44,011 nt of DNA from assembly GCA_900618425.1 (NCBI GenBank), contig UZAN01039980.1, positions 45,270 through 89,280 of the forward strand. Reading direction: 5' to 3'. Positions 1 to 11,414 of this stretch are shown here, one piece after another. Position numbers and translations under genes: made by a program. The number at the start of each line of letters is the position of its first letter. Position 1 is the first letter of the stretch. The notes beneath the pieces are model-generated. The model was not told the DNA's origin. It searched no databases and worked only from the letters and a program-made list of their open reading frames with translations. The stretch comes from Echinostoma caproni (Eukaryota; Platyhelminthes; Trematoda; Plagiorchiida; Echinostomatidae).

Positions 1-104
1 CACAGTAGGGGCTATTTGAGACGCATTTCGTGAAAGCAAGAAAGAGGAAACCAACAGAAACCCAAGACCACCATGATATAAGTGAGTCTATCAAAAAAGT
101 AGTT

Positions 105-295
105 GCAGTATTGGTGGTGGTGATGGCGGGGGTGATAGTGGTAGTATTATTATGATTAGTATAGTATTATTAGTAGTATAGGTAATAATATTAGTATTAG
201 TGGTAATAATAGCATTGATAGTAGTAGTAGTAGTAGTAGTAATAGTAGTAGTAGTAGTGATGGTGGTGGTGGTGGTGGTGGTGGTAGTGGTAGTG
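105..295. repeat. GTA/GTG trinucleotide microsatellite tract
   Basis: An imperfect run of GTA, ATA and GTG triplets; the purest parts are GTA repeats near 219-258 and GTG repeats near 259-285. It reads as poly-valine in one frame, which has no coding meaning. The composition points to replication slippage. Confidence 0.9.
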
Positions 296-299
296 CTAC

Positions 300-1386
300 A
301 AGGTCATTCGCCTGGATTTCACCAACATCCTTTCACTGATTTCTCGGGGAGATACTTGGTTGCTTTTGTGATATCCAGGAGAGTAGGCAGAAACCGCGGT
401 GCATGAGACTCTTTCCGATAAACTAATTTATTCTATACTTTAGCATGATTTATTACTTTTCAAGAGCTGTTTCTCGTTGCTCTCTTAACTATTGTTTTCA
501 GTAGAGTTGGAGAAAGCTTTGCTTCTTACGTATATCGAAACTTTGCTTAAAATTCTGCTACAAATCACCTAAATTCCCTCAATTTTAACCCAAAGTTATT
601 TGGGAGCAGTGATATGGAGTGGATAATTGACTGATTCATTCATTCAGCCAGTCAGTCAGCCATTGGAACTGACCATGCACAATCCTCAGTCTACCAGTCT
701 ACACTCTAAAGCACGACTTTCTCTTTTAATAAAGCTCATCAGTAATGTATATCCACCGATCTAATAAGAGCAAAACTCTAGTCTCGTGCTTACCAGGATA
801 TGGTTGACTGGAACAGCTGAGGGATGTGCGTGACGATGAAGTGTGAAGAATGGTTAGTTCGAATCAATCTATCTAAACCAGATTAGACTGCCTTGGAATT
901 TTTATCTCATCCAACTGACCTTGACTATACAGAGAACGTTCAGCCAATCACAACTGATTGGTGTTTCAAATTACTTCTATTTTTAAAGCACAGTATTGCC
1001 AATGAAGTCTTGTATTCATCCATGTATCAGGTGCTCAAACCGTGCATATAGTTTCATCCGAATTGCCACAGTTTCACTGGCACCTGGAAAAATACAAAGA
1101 ACGAAGAATATGAGTTTTACATTTTAGTGAACTGTTTATCCAAACTCAACAACTCAAATCGGGAAACGCTTTGTGCAATCAAACGGTTCATTTTCTTCAA
1201 ATTACGATTTTTACAGTGGACAGTTGAAACCAATTGGAAACAAAAAAGACAATATAAGAAATTCTACAATATTGCACGAGTGAGAAAAACAGTGCAAGAG
1301 TACTTCCCTGAGGTGTGTTAGGTAAAAAGACTATTTTTCCCTAAAACTGACTATTTTTCGAGTATCTTCAATTAGGAGCATCTCTA
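300..1386. other. Unassigned stretch
   Basis: AT-rich sequence. I see no coding exon with convincing splice borders and no recognisable repeat; a 64-codon open frame near 1127-1321 has no identifiable motif. Confidence 0.5.
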
Positions 1387-1585
1387 ATCAATACTAATCT
1401 CGCGGAGAATAATCAATCATATAGCGTCATACGGAGATATTCACTCTGTCCGTCTGATCCGTGACTTATGATCGATTGAACTTTGCTAACTGAGTACTTC
1501 ATTGGCACAATCTTTTTCTTGCATTAATGGATGCTATTTTGGGTCACATATAAGCATCAGAGTAAAACTTGTAAATTGACTTGCT
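1387..1585 (+). repeat. LTR-like dispersed repeat, copy 1
   Basis: This stretch matches 15657-15862 in the same orientation with scattered substitutions and small indels. The best conserved part is its right side, where both copies contain CACATATAAGCA followed by CAGAGTAAAAC. A TATA-like box followed by a conserved downstream stretch is what an LTR promoter looks like, but I found no gag or pol and no primer-binding site. It could be a solo LTR or another promoter-bearing repeat. The similarity is seen in the sequence; the LTR identity is inferred. Confidence 0.45.
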
Positions 1586-2047
1586 TCCTGTGTGTCAAGT
1601 ACACGTGCGCTGTGCACCAACTGTATTCTTGCTTACGTAGCTGGAAGAAGGCTACTAGTGCTCGTGGCGTCCAATCTGTGCTGTGATCGTACTCGTGAGG
1701 CTAGACGATTAGTGTGGCCGTTGAGGTACGTGTGTGTCATCGTGTGATATCTTGTTGTATGTACATTGTGATCAAACGAGATCCGGTGAGAATATTTTGA
1801 CGATTAACCAGTAAATGAGCTATATGTGGAGGTACGCGCAGGAAGGAGTTAATATCTGGGGCGAAATTGCGGATTCACTAGGGCTTTCGCGATATCTTGA
1901 TGCAAACATTGCTCTTGATCACGGGTTATTCTGTCTATAACAAACGTCAACATACATGAAAATGAAGACATCAACCAAAACAACGCTATCAACTCGACTG
2001 AAGCGAGACAAAAGTTTAAGGGATCACGAAATCAAAGCGGAGCCTCT
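1586..2047. other. Unassigned stretch downstream of the LTR-like repeat
   Basis: No exon or recognised repeat. It may hold the rest of an LTR, but it does not obviously align with the sequence after the second copy at 15.86 kb. Confidence 0.4.
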
Positions 2048-2592
2048 TTATTTCAGCCAAGGCATAAAAATCGGAGAGCAGTATAGCCAGTGTGGATTAA
2101 GAATAAATGGAATTTCAATGCACTTATTGATGTTACCTACATGGGATGGGGCGATCAGACCAATAGTGAAGTTCATTATGACTCTCCTGGAGAGGTCGGA
2201 ACCTGTACGAAATAAGGGATGAGAAAACATTTACTATATCATCAGCATGCTTGCATGCACACGAAAAACAAGAAAGGGGGGACGAAAATAGCAACCTGAA
2301 AAACACCGGCTTCAATTTTCCTAGAAGATTACTGTACCCATTCAGCGAAGTAAACTGGTTCCTACGGGAGAAGTAATTGATTAGTATATTCAAGAATTCA
2401 GATTTCCCATCACACTCAGAAAGACGTTGAATAAGCACCGTTCGTCCGAGGGAACCAGCGGCGTTTGCATAATCAGGAAGAGATAAACGAAGGGTACCTG
2501 CGCCTTTGCCTAGGACGGATGCAATAGAATGAACAATATGAGCGATGGTGTTAAGTGGGAACTGGTAAACAGTGAAAAACTCAGATCTCCAA
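2048..2592 (-). mobile_element. CR1/jockey-like LINE reverse-transcriptase relic
   Basis: Reading the minus strand from about 2592 downward gives a long open stretch that follows the palm and fingers of a non-LTR reverse transcriptase: an IAHIVHSI helix, then LPDYANA (normally D-Y-x-x-A-F), then NYFSRRNQFTSLNG, the usual segment before the catalytic box. The catalytic Y-A-D-D is present as HADD at 2238-2249. After a frame change the sequence jumps to a segment containing PHWLYCSP, which normally lies much further downstream, so an internal part is deleted. There is no start region, endonuclease or 3' tail. It is a dead, 5'-truncated fragment related to the copy at 4880-6143. The family call rests on motif order; the exact clade is uncertain. 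Confidence 0.75.
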
Positions 2593-3145
2593 CTTTCTTA
2601 GTTAGTTGTTTCACTTACACTTTTAATTTTCCCTAGGAATTGGTGCATTCAGCGTTGTTTTAATTTATTGTGGTCCGCCTTGAACATGATCTATGAGTGG
2701 GAACACTCCACTCAGCAAATATGTAGTTCCGGTTTGAACAAAGTTTTCTTTTATCAGTGTCCGTGGGCAGGTTACAAATAACCACACATCCACCCACGCA
2801 CCGACCACCTTTCTTTTATTCGCTGTGATAGTTTTCGGATGGAAGAGATTCAGACATGTTACTTTTTGCTCCAATGACCCGTGTGCAGTTTTTCTCTCGT
2901 AAGTTGAAATATTTGACTTGTCTTCCGGAGAACACCTTCAAATCTAATCACATTTTGAGGTGTAATGAAACAGTTTATTTTCACGAGGCCTAAATACAAT
3001 CAACTTGACACCCAGAAGAGGATACCATTTATGACCAATTTTCAGTTTCTCATAAAAGAAATCCAATATTGAGTTCCAATCCAGGCTAATAGTAATTCAA
3101 TAACTTTCCCCGTCCATTTCAATAAAGTTCGCTGACAGTATGTTT
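2593..3145. other. Unassigned stretch
   Basis: No coding exon or repeat I can support. Confidence 0.4.
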
Positions 3146-3260
3146 TATTTAGGGACTGTGAAAAGTTCAATAGCCTCGGCCCCATTTCGAACCCACCCAT
3201 AGACTCTGGTGACTACTAAGTGAAACCTGTCGGGGCAGTCAGCTTACATGCTAACTGGTG
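3146..3260 (-). repeat. SINE-C copy, inverted
   Basis: On the minus strand this reads GGGTGGGTTCGAA, then GAGGCTATTGAACTTTTCAC, the same order as the plus-strand copy at 3325-3475 and the copy at 41012-41128. GGTTCGAA fits a tRNA-type B box. The two adjacent copies form a head-to-head inverted pair. Confidence 0.5.
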
Positions 3261-3324
3261 GATGTCACATGCCTCTGTAAATTGAATGGGTAATTGGAAT
3301 GTGAAAAGATTACTGCTCTGTCGG

Positions 3325-3475
3325 TGTGGCCTCGTTGCAGATCAGTTGGTGCAGCGTGTGGTGTACAAAAGCATTGGTGGCGTCCATGCGTGGGTCCGAA
3401 TCCCATTGAGGCTACTGAACTTTTCACAATCTCAACATAAAAACTTCAATCTGCCAAACAACCATTGGTACAATT
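3325..3475 (+). repeat. SINE-C copy (tRNA-like head)
   Basis: An A-box-like stretch (GATCAGTTGGTGCAGC, about 3340-3355) is followed about 35 bp later by a B-box-like GGGTCCGAATCCC (3392-3404), which is tRNA-type Pol III promoter spacing. The tail (GAGGCTACTGAACTTTTCAC, then CTTCAATCTGCCAAACAAC) is shared with 41012-41128. No protein is encoded. Calling it a tRNA-derived SINE is an inference from the promoter-like boxes and multiple copies. Confidence 0.5.
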
Positions 3476-3711
3476 ATTTTTTTCATCTGTGTGATTAAAG
3501 ACGATTCCTAATTTTCGTATCCATTAGAAGTATAAACGAAATCCATTCAGTTAGTCATTCTCCACTGTTTTCAATGATTTTTTGTCGTCAAAAATTATGC
3601 ATGAATGAACAAGATAGATCATCAATCCCAAGTTCTTCTCCAATCTACCACCTATGTTTATGCGTGTATGAGTTAGTTGTAGACTATACAGTGGTTCTGT
3701 TGAACGCGCCC

Positions 3712-3942
3712 ATGGGCGGTTCTCGTTGCCAAAACGATCGGCATCCGATGGATCACAAAAAACGTAAACTCACTGAACCAGAAAATTTGTTTTCGCTAGG
3801 TGACATTGTTGGTGCCAATCGGTCAATTTGGATACACACAAAACAATATCCGTTACACCCGGTTGACCGTTTCACATTCGTTTATTTCGAATGCTTGACT
3901 CTAACCGAACCGCATTTGTATTCACATTCTCCAGTCGGTTGA
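3712..3942 (+). CDS. Candidate small coding segment, unrecognised
   Basis: An open frame of 76 codons starts at an ATG in a strong initiation context (GCGCCCATGG). Residues 14-20 include the basic cluster DHKKRKL. A possible donor, CTAG|GTGACA, lies about 30 codons in, so this could be a first exon coding for roughly 30 residues rather than the whole frame. The base composition is less AT-rich than the flanks. I recognise no domain, and no partner exon can be tied to it. It may be a chance open frame. Confidence 0.25.
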   Translation: MGGSRCQNDRHPMDHKKRKLTEPENLFSLGDIVGANRSIWIHTKQYPLHPVDRFTFVYFECLTLTEPHLYSHSPVG

Positions 3943-4879
3943 TTGTGTGTTTGTGTTTGCTTGTTGCTGGTGTGTCATATGGTTCTTTGTGCCACAGCCT
4001 CGAAATCTGCTTCTTTCACTGAAGTCTGACCTCCTCACGTGTTGTAACTGTTATCGATCGTTAACGTGTGACTAAGATTTATGATATCATACGAGTTGAA
4101 TGGATTTCTTATTTGCTGGGGCAAAGAACGCTGAACGTGTCTAACAACGTTCCTCATAATCACATTAGGTAACTAGTCAACAAGCATATATTATTCCTCA
4201 TTGTGGGATCCCATCTAGCCGATATTTATATCCCTCTTCTAGTGTTGGTCAAATTGTTCTAAGAGATTCCAGATTTTCATTTCACTGCAGTGAGGAAGCA
4301 AGTGAATAGTAAATCAAACTTTATTCGACTAATTCCATACATGACTGAATTTAGGTTTCCTACATTACCTCTTTAGAGTAAAAACACCATCTCTAAAGGA
4401 AACTATTCACCTTCACTTAACCCAAATAGAACGACAGAATGAATGTGGTTGATATCAGCAAAATCAATCATTTATTGTACCCCGAAAACTGGTTCGCCTA
4501 TTGTTCTAGCCAAACGTTCGTTCAAGTGATAAACAAACGAAAAACCTGAGGCCAACAAGATTGTTAAATTCAATGTTTACCAAGTAAAATAAATACAACA
4601 CAAAAAAACATTCAGGCTATGAAAGTTTCGAACCGAAACGTAACCCACTGGAGGCCAGTGCTGAGATGAGACACGATGAGAGACACGATGACCGCAACAA
4701 ACTCGCGAAGATTGATTGTGTCATATTGTGTCAGTGGAAAACGAAAAACGGTCTGATCAGCTGCCCGGTGGCCGAGTGATCAGTCAAGTCAAATTAAGCT
4801 TCATTCACCAGAAAGGTGNTTCAGCAATTTTTTTTCGATAATACAGTGGAAGTGGGGGAGAGGGGGGAGAGCGATAGCA
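3943..4879. other. Unassigned stretch
   Basis: AT-rich, no supported exon. One ambiguous base (N) is at 4819. The 4840-4890 segment is purine-rich on the plus strand (GGGGGAGAGGGGGGAG). Confidence 0.4.
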
Positions 4880-6143
4880 CATCGCGAGTATGAAGATGAT
4901 AATGATTGATTAAAAATAAATAACTAAACTTACGATTTTGACGTTCCACCACACCAGTAATAATCGGTTCCCGATTCACTGGAAAGCGAGCAAGAACAGG
5001 GAGGATGCTGTTTATGTATGTGGCGGTGCGTGCAAAAAGGAGATTGTAATAGAAGCGGGTAGGGGTTTGCAATGGTTTCGAGAAGTTCTTTGTGCAAATA
5101 GTAATCTTCGTTGTTGAACAGTTTATCAGGTATTGTTTGACAAGTGTCAACATGATTGTATACGATCACATCTACCAGGATATTTCTCACTATGCCACTA
5201 GGTAGAGATAAAAGTTCTATGGATCTGGAAATTAATATGAAACCTTTTTCTTCAAGGACGAGAAAAATTACAGGCGAACAGTACAACCAATGAGGAAGGA
5301 TACATGCTACCACGAATTTGAAAATTACACTTAGGGGAGACAGCAAGCTTTCTNNNAAGGCATAAAAGAAAGTTTACGAACCCTGTTGTAATCGTTCTCT
5401 ACATGGCTAGTCCAAGAGAGATTTAGAGATAGAACGACTGTGAGGTATTTAACAGAGTCAGCTTCGAGGACTATTGACGACTAGGTCAGGTACATCAATT
5501 AAGGTAGTTTAGTAACGGGAGGCACATTTAAGGTTGAAGGGAACATTCACACATTTGGTAAAATTAAGCATGCGAGACCATCTAAAAACGTAGTACAAAC
5601 TGCTTTGAAGTTGGACGAAAGATTCATCAGTATTGGAGGGGTATCCAATCACCACATTATAAGTATACTTACAGGCAATAAAATTGGTAGGAACAGGCAT
5701 GTTGTTTATGTACAGAGAGAAAAAGATGAGGAACAGAATGGCATCCTGGAAGACAACAGATTTAATGTAAGGAGAGGACCAAGTTTTATCATTGTATTAA
5801 ATAAATTGCACCCTAAAAGGGAGTTGGTTTACAGGAACGTTTATCCGTCGGATCCTAAGTCCCAGTGAACAAGACATTGGATGAGAATGCGACGGCTAAG
5901 CAAACCAAAGGCGTTGACATAACCAAGAAAAATAAGACGGGCAGTTTCAGTACTCGTGTCAAGAACTGAGGTCACAGAACGAGCAAAATACTCGATGGTG
6001 TCAACAAACCAAAGGGATTGTTTATAAACAAACGGAAGAGGATCTAGATTATCAGGGGGGGTTGTAAATCGGTTCAACAATACTCCTTCAAAAACTTTCA
6101 ACAGGGCTGGGTCACAGGCAATTAATTGGTCGATACTATGAAA
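4880..6143 (-). mobile_element. CR1/jockey-like LINE reverse-transcriptase pseudogene
   Basis: Read from about 6143 down on the minus strand, the frames together give the reverse-transcriptase domain in order: ACDPALLKVFE, LDPLPFVYKQS, then LIFLGYVNAFG where the first catalytic Asp of D-Y-x-x-A-F has become Gly. Next come FSLYINNMPVP and KYTYNVV where the catalytic Y-A-D-D box has become YTYN (5656-5667), then DSVKYL, LSWTSHVE, ILPHWLYCSPV and, near the end, ATYINSILPVLARF. The order matches the C-terminal two thirds of a CR1/jockey-type pol. Several stops and frame changes separate the blocks, and three N fall inside at 5354-5356. No endonuclease is attached: the element is 5'-truncated at about 6143, as is usual for LINE insertions. 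It can no longer be functional. Confidence 0.85.
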
Positions 6144-8114
6144 TAAATACAGATAAATAAATGTATTTTTTATCCCTCCAAGATGATGGGTGTGCCTTGA
6201 GTATTTTACAGATACCCAAGTGAAATAGCAATCATTTATATTAGAAAGAATGAACCCTGCACGCCGCTTTGCTTAGAACACTTTCAATTCTATGCTATAA
6301 CTTTCAAACTACAAGAAATTTCATCTCGACACCCAAGTTATCACAACTTCAAACGGTGATAGGCAGATAGTTAAGAATACTGAAGTGGGAATCAGAGCTC
6401 TAAATGCATACTTTTAAATCATAACTATCGATAAACAAGTATGCTATTGGCAGGTGAAATACACTTCCAAAATGATAAATACATATATATCTGCATGAAT
6501 TGTTTACGTGAACGGTTTTGGAGACGAAAAGGATTTTCAGTATCTCGCCACATAGTGCTCTTTCTATTTTGATAGTTTATTAGCCGTCGGTAGCAAAGGA
6601 TTTCAGTCTGTTTTCAACGAAATATTGTAGGGAATGGACCGACCCAATCCTTACACATCCAGTTGCAGAACGTTTAAGCTTTTGACTCACTTCAGGATGA
6701 GTCAGATCAAAATGTTCTATCTTAGCATGAAGGAATAGGACTAGAAATTTCCCCACCTTGGTGAAGAAATATCAGTTGAATGTGTAAAATTCTGGGGTCC
6801 ACAACCTGACGTATTTGCCGATGAGAACCCCGGAGAAACGATAACAAGCACGTCAAAGGTGAGCACGACCGAGGTTTCCAACCGGGTGTATTGGTTAATG
6901 CAGTGATCGGGAATTGCGGGTGTTTTGTTGGAGTCACGTTCTCGGTTTCCATACTGTTAACTGTCCAGAAGATTGGTTTCAAACAATATATATATATATA
7001 CGGTAGTGTGTACATATTCCATGACGGAAAATACCAGAATGTTAGGATAATTCGTTTCTTCCTCGTCTGCCTGTTATCACCTCTAGTGAAGATTATCCTG
7101 CAGCTCTCAACTGAGCTCTCTCACGAGGCCAATGGAAAAATAGTTAAAAGAGATTTTCTAATGACAGTCTATCTGGTACAGATATTTAGATCGAATTTCC
7201 CCTAATTCACATAAGCAGTTTCTGCTCTTTGCCATTTCCCTTCCATAAATTGGTACCCACTCGCAAATGCGGAACGATAAATGGGGGTCGGTTAAGCCCG
7301 ACGAGGGCGAGAGAGCGGGGGTTAAGCAGTGCACATGGGAATCCAACTAAAGCCTTGATGAAACCTAAGTGAGTATATGCGCGATTGGGTAGACTGCAAT
7401 TTCAATGTGGTTTCACTGTTACCCATTAGGATTAGAGGAAGGATACACTTCCAGTTTCATGACACATTTTTTAACTGCCAATTAGATTAAGCGACCGACA
7501 CAAGGTTCACTTATTCCTGTCAGCTGATTGGCTAACTTGGCAAAAACGTTTCCCTCGGTCTGTTGGAATATCGTGCCTACTGCTTTAAAGGAAATCCAAC
7601 TACTCGAATGATAAGCAATAATTCAATTGGGAAATTGAAAAAAAATCAGTGTTCTAACATTTTCTGTTTTGCGACATTAGCAAACCGATTTCCCGTGTAA
7701 ATTTTGTTTGACAGGAGTTCATTTACCTAATGTTTGTACCCAGTTTGACGACTCTAACTATTTTAAAAAAGAGTTTAACTATAACTCCTGGAATCGAATA
7801 CAGAATTGATGAATAGAATGAAACTGCATTGGAAACCCGTCACTTTGAAACAACAAAATGTTAAATGAACAATGCATTGTGTTGTCCTTCTGCAAAAACG
7901 TGTGATTCATTGTCTACGTGAGTTCGTGTGTGGATTGTTACGTTGTTTTCCATCATTCAATATATTTCCTTATTTGTCTTCCATTACCAGTAATACATAC
8001 TACAAGAAAAACACACAGCAGCCAACAAGCTCCTCGAGAGTGATTCTTCCACAAGTCAATATATCATAATTTATTAAGGTTGGGAGAAATCGTGACAAGT
8101 TAGAAGGGAGATAA
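6144..8114. other. Unassigned stretch
   Basis: About 2 kb without a supportable exon. It has a short TA run near 6977-6991 and many stops in all frames. It could be intronic or decayed repeat. Confidence 0.4.
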
Positions 8115-8390
8115 TCAACATGACGGGAAGTCGATCAAACTTTGGTCGTCAAACTTTTGCCCATTGGTTCGGGTCATCAGCGGTGGGTGAGGGGATGGTT
8201 GTGTCGTGTGCGGTGTTGGCCATGGAAGATTGAGTGAATTGTTTTTGGGAGCATAGGGGGAATATAATGTAGACGGATTCCGATAGCTTCCGCTCTGGTC
8301 TCCTAATTCTCTCAGATCGACCGCTGCGAATTTATTGGAAGGGTCGAAACGCCTCAGCCACATTAACCACCTGATTCGATTACACTAGCG
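8115..8390 (-). CDS. Candidate 3'-terminal exon, unrecognised
   Basis: On the minus strand an open frame of about 90 codons runs from a possible acceptor (CGAATCAG, about 8378) to a stop at 8115. It begins with a Trp/Leu-rich stretch followed by RRFDPSNKFAAVDLREL, and the second half is rich in Pro, Asn, Thr and Ser (PWPTPHTTQPSPHPP), like a disordered tail. Codon use and the mixed, non-repetitive composition look like host coding sequence rather than transposon. The first residues (WLMWLRRFD) would suit the junction between a membrane segment and a cytoplasmic tail, but the preceding exon is not identified. I do not recognise the protein. Confidence 0.4.
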
Positions 8391-8790
8391 GTGAAACGAC
8401 AGAACTGTGGATTTAAACAATCACCCCACTATTCAGCCAGGCCGAGTGGTGATACTCACGGACTCATTCAGACAAACGTCTGCTCCTGCGGCCAATATAC
8501 CTTGTGCTGCAGGAACAAGTAAACAAGTGAACATAGAAGGAAGCTGCAGAAACGGGCAATTCATCTTTGAGTTAAAAGCAGAAGGGGGGCCTGAAAACGA
8601 TCACAATGAGCAGTTTTGCTGCGGGGAATGCTTTTTCCATAGCTGTGCTTAGTTTACGTGTTACTCACTCACTACCTCGTCAGTTGTGTCGCCCTTGAAA
8701 GGTTGTTATATGTAAACCGGTTTCTACTCGGCAGTAGTGATCTTATTTGACAACCAGTGACGAGCCATAAATCGCTCTGGGTATTTATTT
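8391..8790. other. Unassigned stretch with a short plus-strand open frame
   Basis: An open frame at 8407-8652 (81 codons, several Cys near its end) is unrecognised and has no clear splice borders. It directly precedes the PLE relic but matches no PLE motif I know. Confidence 0.3.
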
Positions 8791-9078
8791 CACATTTTAC
8801 TCCAGACTAAACAGCTTGCGTTTCTGGACGTTCTACTAGGCGGTCAATCGGAGGGAACTATCCAACGCGCCATTCACTGGAAGCCGTCGTGGAATAATCA
8901 GTATATCTATTTCAAAAGCTATGTACCTTTGGAACGGAAAACAAACCTGATTCTCTGCCAAGCTACCAGGGTATGCAGAACATGTACGGACGATACCATT
9001 GAAACAGAGATGAGGTTTATTCGACACATTTTCCGTCAAAACGAATACTGTACAATGGAGCCGACGTTGACAGCATAG
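8791..9078 (+). mobile_element. Penelope-like element relic, post-catalytic RT segment
   Basis: A continuous open frame (8791-9078, stop TAG at 9076) gives the segment that follows the catalytic box in PLE reverse transcriptases: QLAFLDVLL, a basic/aromatic stretch (HWKPSWNNQYIYF) standing where families have V-Y-R-K-P-x-x-T-x-x-Y, then KSYVPLERKTNL, and finally RVCRTCTDDTIETEM in place of the usual R-x-I-C block. No catalytic box precedes it and no GIY-YIG domain follows, so this is an internal fragment of about 280 bp. It differs clearly from the copy at 32165-33700, so it comes from another PLE lineage or an old insertion. Confidence 0.65.
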
Positions 9079-9388
9079 ATCTAACGAATGGAGCACGCGC
9101 TAAACGCGAACTGGTGTTCCTTTTCAATGCCTGTTTGACCTCTTCCAGTTTGCCGAGTGATTTTACCTGACTGGGTGTTTGTTGACTGTGGTTGGTTGCT
9201 TCTCGCGCCCCGTTGTGACGAACGATAGTGTCCCAGTTGAGGCCAATCCATGCATGTTCAATTTTAGAGTAGCTTACGCCGGACTGAACCATTATTGGAG
9301 TCAATAAAACACTTGGCAATCATTGAGTCACGGTACTATTAGTTTGGCTCTACGATGGTGGGATCTTGGGTTCCCTTGTGGAAGACTT

Positions 9389-9600
9389 TCATCGACTAAA
9401 CTTAAACCCTCGATGTTTATGATGGTTGGTGGAAGAAGGCTGGATTGAGATGATTTTTAACACCAGTCTACACCGTATTTTGTTTGTGTATCGGTGTAAA
9501 ACATCTGCCACAGGGAAATGGATTACGTCACGCATTTCGTATACCACACAATCGACTGCGGCGTCATTCTCCATTCGAACGGACAGCTCCACCTGGATGA
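9389..9600 (-). CDS. Candidate exon, unrecognised
   Basis: The minus strand has an open frame reading VELSVRMENDAAVDCVVYEM and continuing for about 65 codons, preceded by a possible acceptor (TTCATCCAG). Codon use is coding-like in the first 45 codons, and a weak donor (CTG|GTGTTA) could end the exon near there. No domain is recognised and no neighbour exon is established. Confidence 0.25.
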
Positions 9601-9936
9601 ATCAAAATGTCCCGGGGGCAAAAGATCAGATGTTTACAGAGCAGGCAACGTATCTGGCCTTCTGGGTTAGAATCCGTAGGACCTCGAAAATGGTCACTGG
9701 CTATCTCCTGGTTTCATTTTCGATACGACAGAGTGCACTCACTGCGTACGTACAATTAGACTGGAGTGTCTAAATTGACCGTGACTACTTGCGATTAGTT
9801 ATCTCACCTCGAAATGACTCCAATATTATCCACACAGAACATTTCTAATTTATCTGTAAGCCCTGTGAGCTTTTCGTCGATGAAATACCACCGTTAACTG
9901 CACCTCGCAGCACAACGACTAGAGTGATTGGGATGA

Positions 9937-9969
9937 TTATATTATTATTATTATTATTATTATTATTAT
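9937..9969. repeat. ATT/TTA microsatellite
   Basis: About ten perfect TTA units. Confidence 0.95.
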
Positions 9970-10508
9970 GAGTGATTGCACTTGCGAATCACTTAACGCC
10001 ATAATTTCTCAGACATGGGCGTTTTATTAAATCTTTCCAACGACTGACACGTAGTCTTAATAAACGACTGCCTCCAGCGACTAGTTCTCGTTAACTTCAG
10101 TCTCATCCCCTTGTATATTTATCGAACCGTTATTCCTTTTGAAACCAATGATAACCAATCAATATGGTGAGTTTAACTCAGCAATACTTAGATGCAAATA
10201 CAAAAGACTAGTTTATCTCTCTTTATATGTGTGATTTAGTCTTCTTTATGATGATGATAAACATAGTGCCAGATTTGTGGGAAACCAGTTCAACAACTGA
10301 GTGTGCCGTTACGGGGAATACTCGATTCTGTAGTAAAACCGCATCTGACTGGAAATCTTCTGTGGGAGAAATACCTTGGATCAGACATTGCTAATGTATT
10401 GTGTTACGTGGTTAATGGACCAATACACGGTGGATCGTTCATTTTATCCCACCGGGTCAACTGTCAATTACTCGCACCCGCCCACAACCCTACTATATTT
10501 CCTTTCAG

Positions 10509-10622
10509 GCAGATAAAGTTGATATGTCACTGTTGTGCAAAGGCTTTTACACTGATAAGTGTGTACCGATATCGGTACCCCGAAACGATCTTGTTTGGTT
10601 CAATGGAGGCAAATTCACCTTT
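10509..10622 (+). CDS. Candidate internal exon, phase 0 to 0, unrecognised
   Basis: A strong acceptor (TATATTTCCTTTCAG, ending at 10508) is followed by 38 open codons in phase 0, ending at a plausible donor (TTT|GTAAAT). The peptide contains CKGFYTDKCVPISVPRNDL and then WFNGGKFTF: two cysteines ten residues apart and an aromatic/glycine segment, which would suit a secreted or globular domain. The upstream open frame from 10303 may be intron read-through. I recognise no family. The splice borders and composition are the main evidence. Confidence 0.4.
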
Positions 10623-11414
10623 GTAAATGTAATAAACGTTTTAATCTTTCTGAATCGAGTTGACCTGATAAACTTCTATTATAATAGCAAACGGTTCAGT
10701 CAAAACTGCCTAGCCCTATTGCAAGCATGATTCGGCAAATGCAGGCCATCTGGGAGACGACGTGCAGAAATCGCTTCGGCTCAGATTAGACGAATAACAT
10801 TGGAATCAATAAACTGTTTTGGCATTATGGATTTTTTTCGTGTGCCACTGTGTAGCTATTTGGTAAAGGGAGGGGCGAAGTGAAACGAAGGAAGTCTCCT
10901 TTAAACGAACCAACCAGATAGTATCCTCGCTATCATTAATTTGTAGAATGTCAAGATCTTCGGACTTATTTTGTATCGTACAGATTTCCTACGAATACGG
11001 GCCATTTTCACTCATAATTACCCAAATCCAACTGAGTATGACCAAAACCCTAACTACTATGAGACATCGTTATTAAATGCATGTTTTCCATCATGCATGG
11101 GCAACTACTGGATGTATATTTATTATACTTTCATTGAAAATAAATAATAGCCTGGGAAAGATATCCACAAATTTCGGAAAATCATCTTTTCTTCACATCT
11201 GCTGTCCTCTGAGCTTGCTTGAATCAATTGTAGTTCATAGAACATAGTCCATTCTCCGATCATGATATGACCAGCGAGTGGTATACGCTGACATCAAATG
11301 ACCCTGGATGTTGTGTATTTGAAACTCGCGAGCTGCACCTAACTTACACGTTCTCTGTACTTCCCCAAACTGAACTCTGATTACGTGAAGATCATTTACC
11401 AATACTTGGTTTTC
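10623..11414. other. Unassigned stretch
   Basis: No supported exon or repeat; likely intronic if the preceding exon is real. Confidence 0.4.

Noticed and set aside
200..406. Open frame rich in valine
   Set aside because: It is a translation of the GTA/GTG microsatellite.
9017..9319. 100-codon minus-strand open frame
   Set aside because: Its end lies antisense to the PLE relic at 8791-9078 and no motif is recognised; probably a shadow frame.
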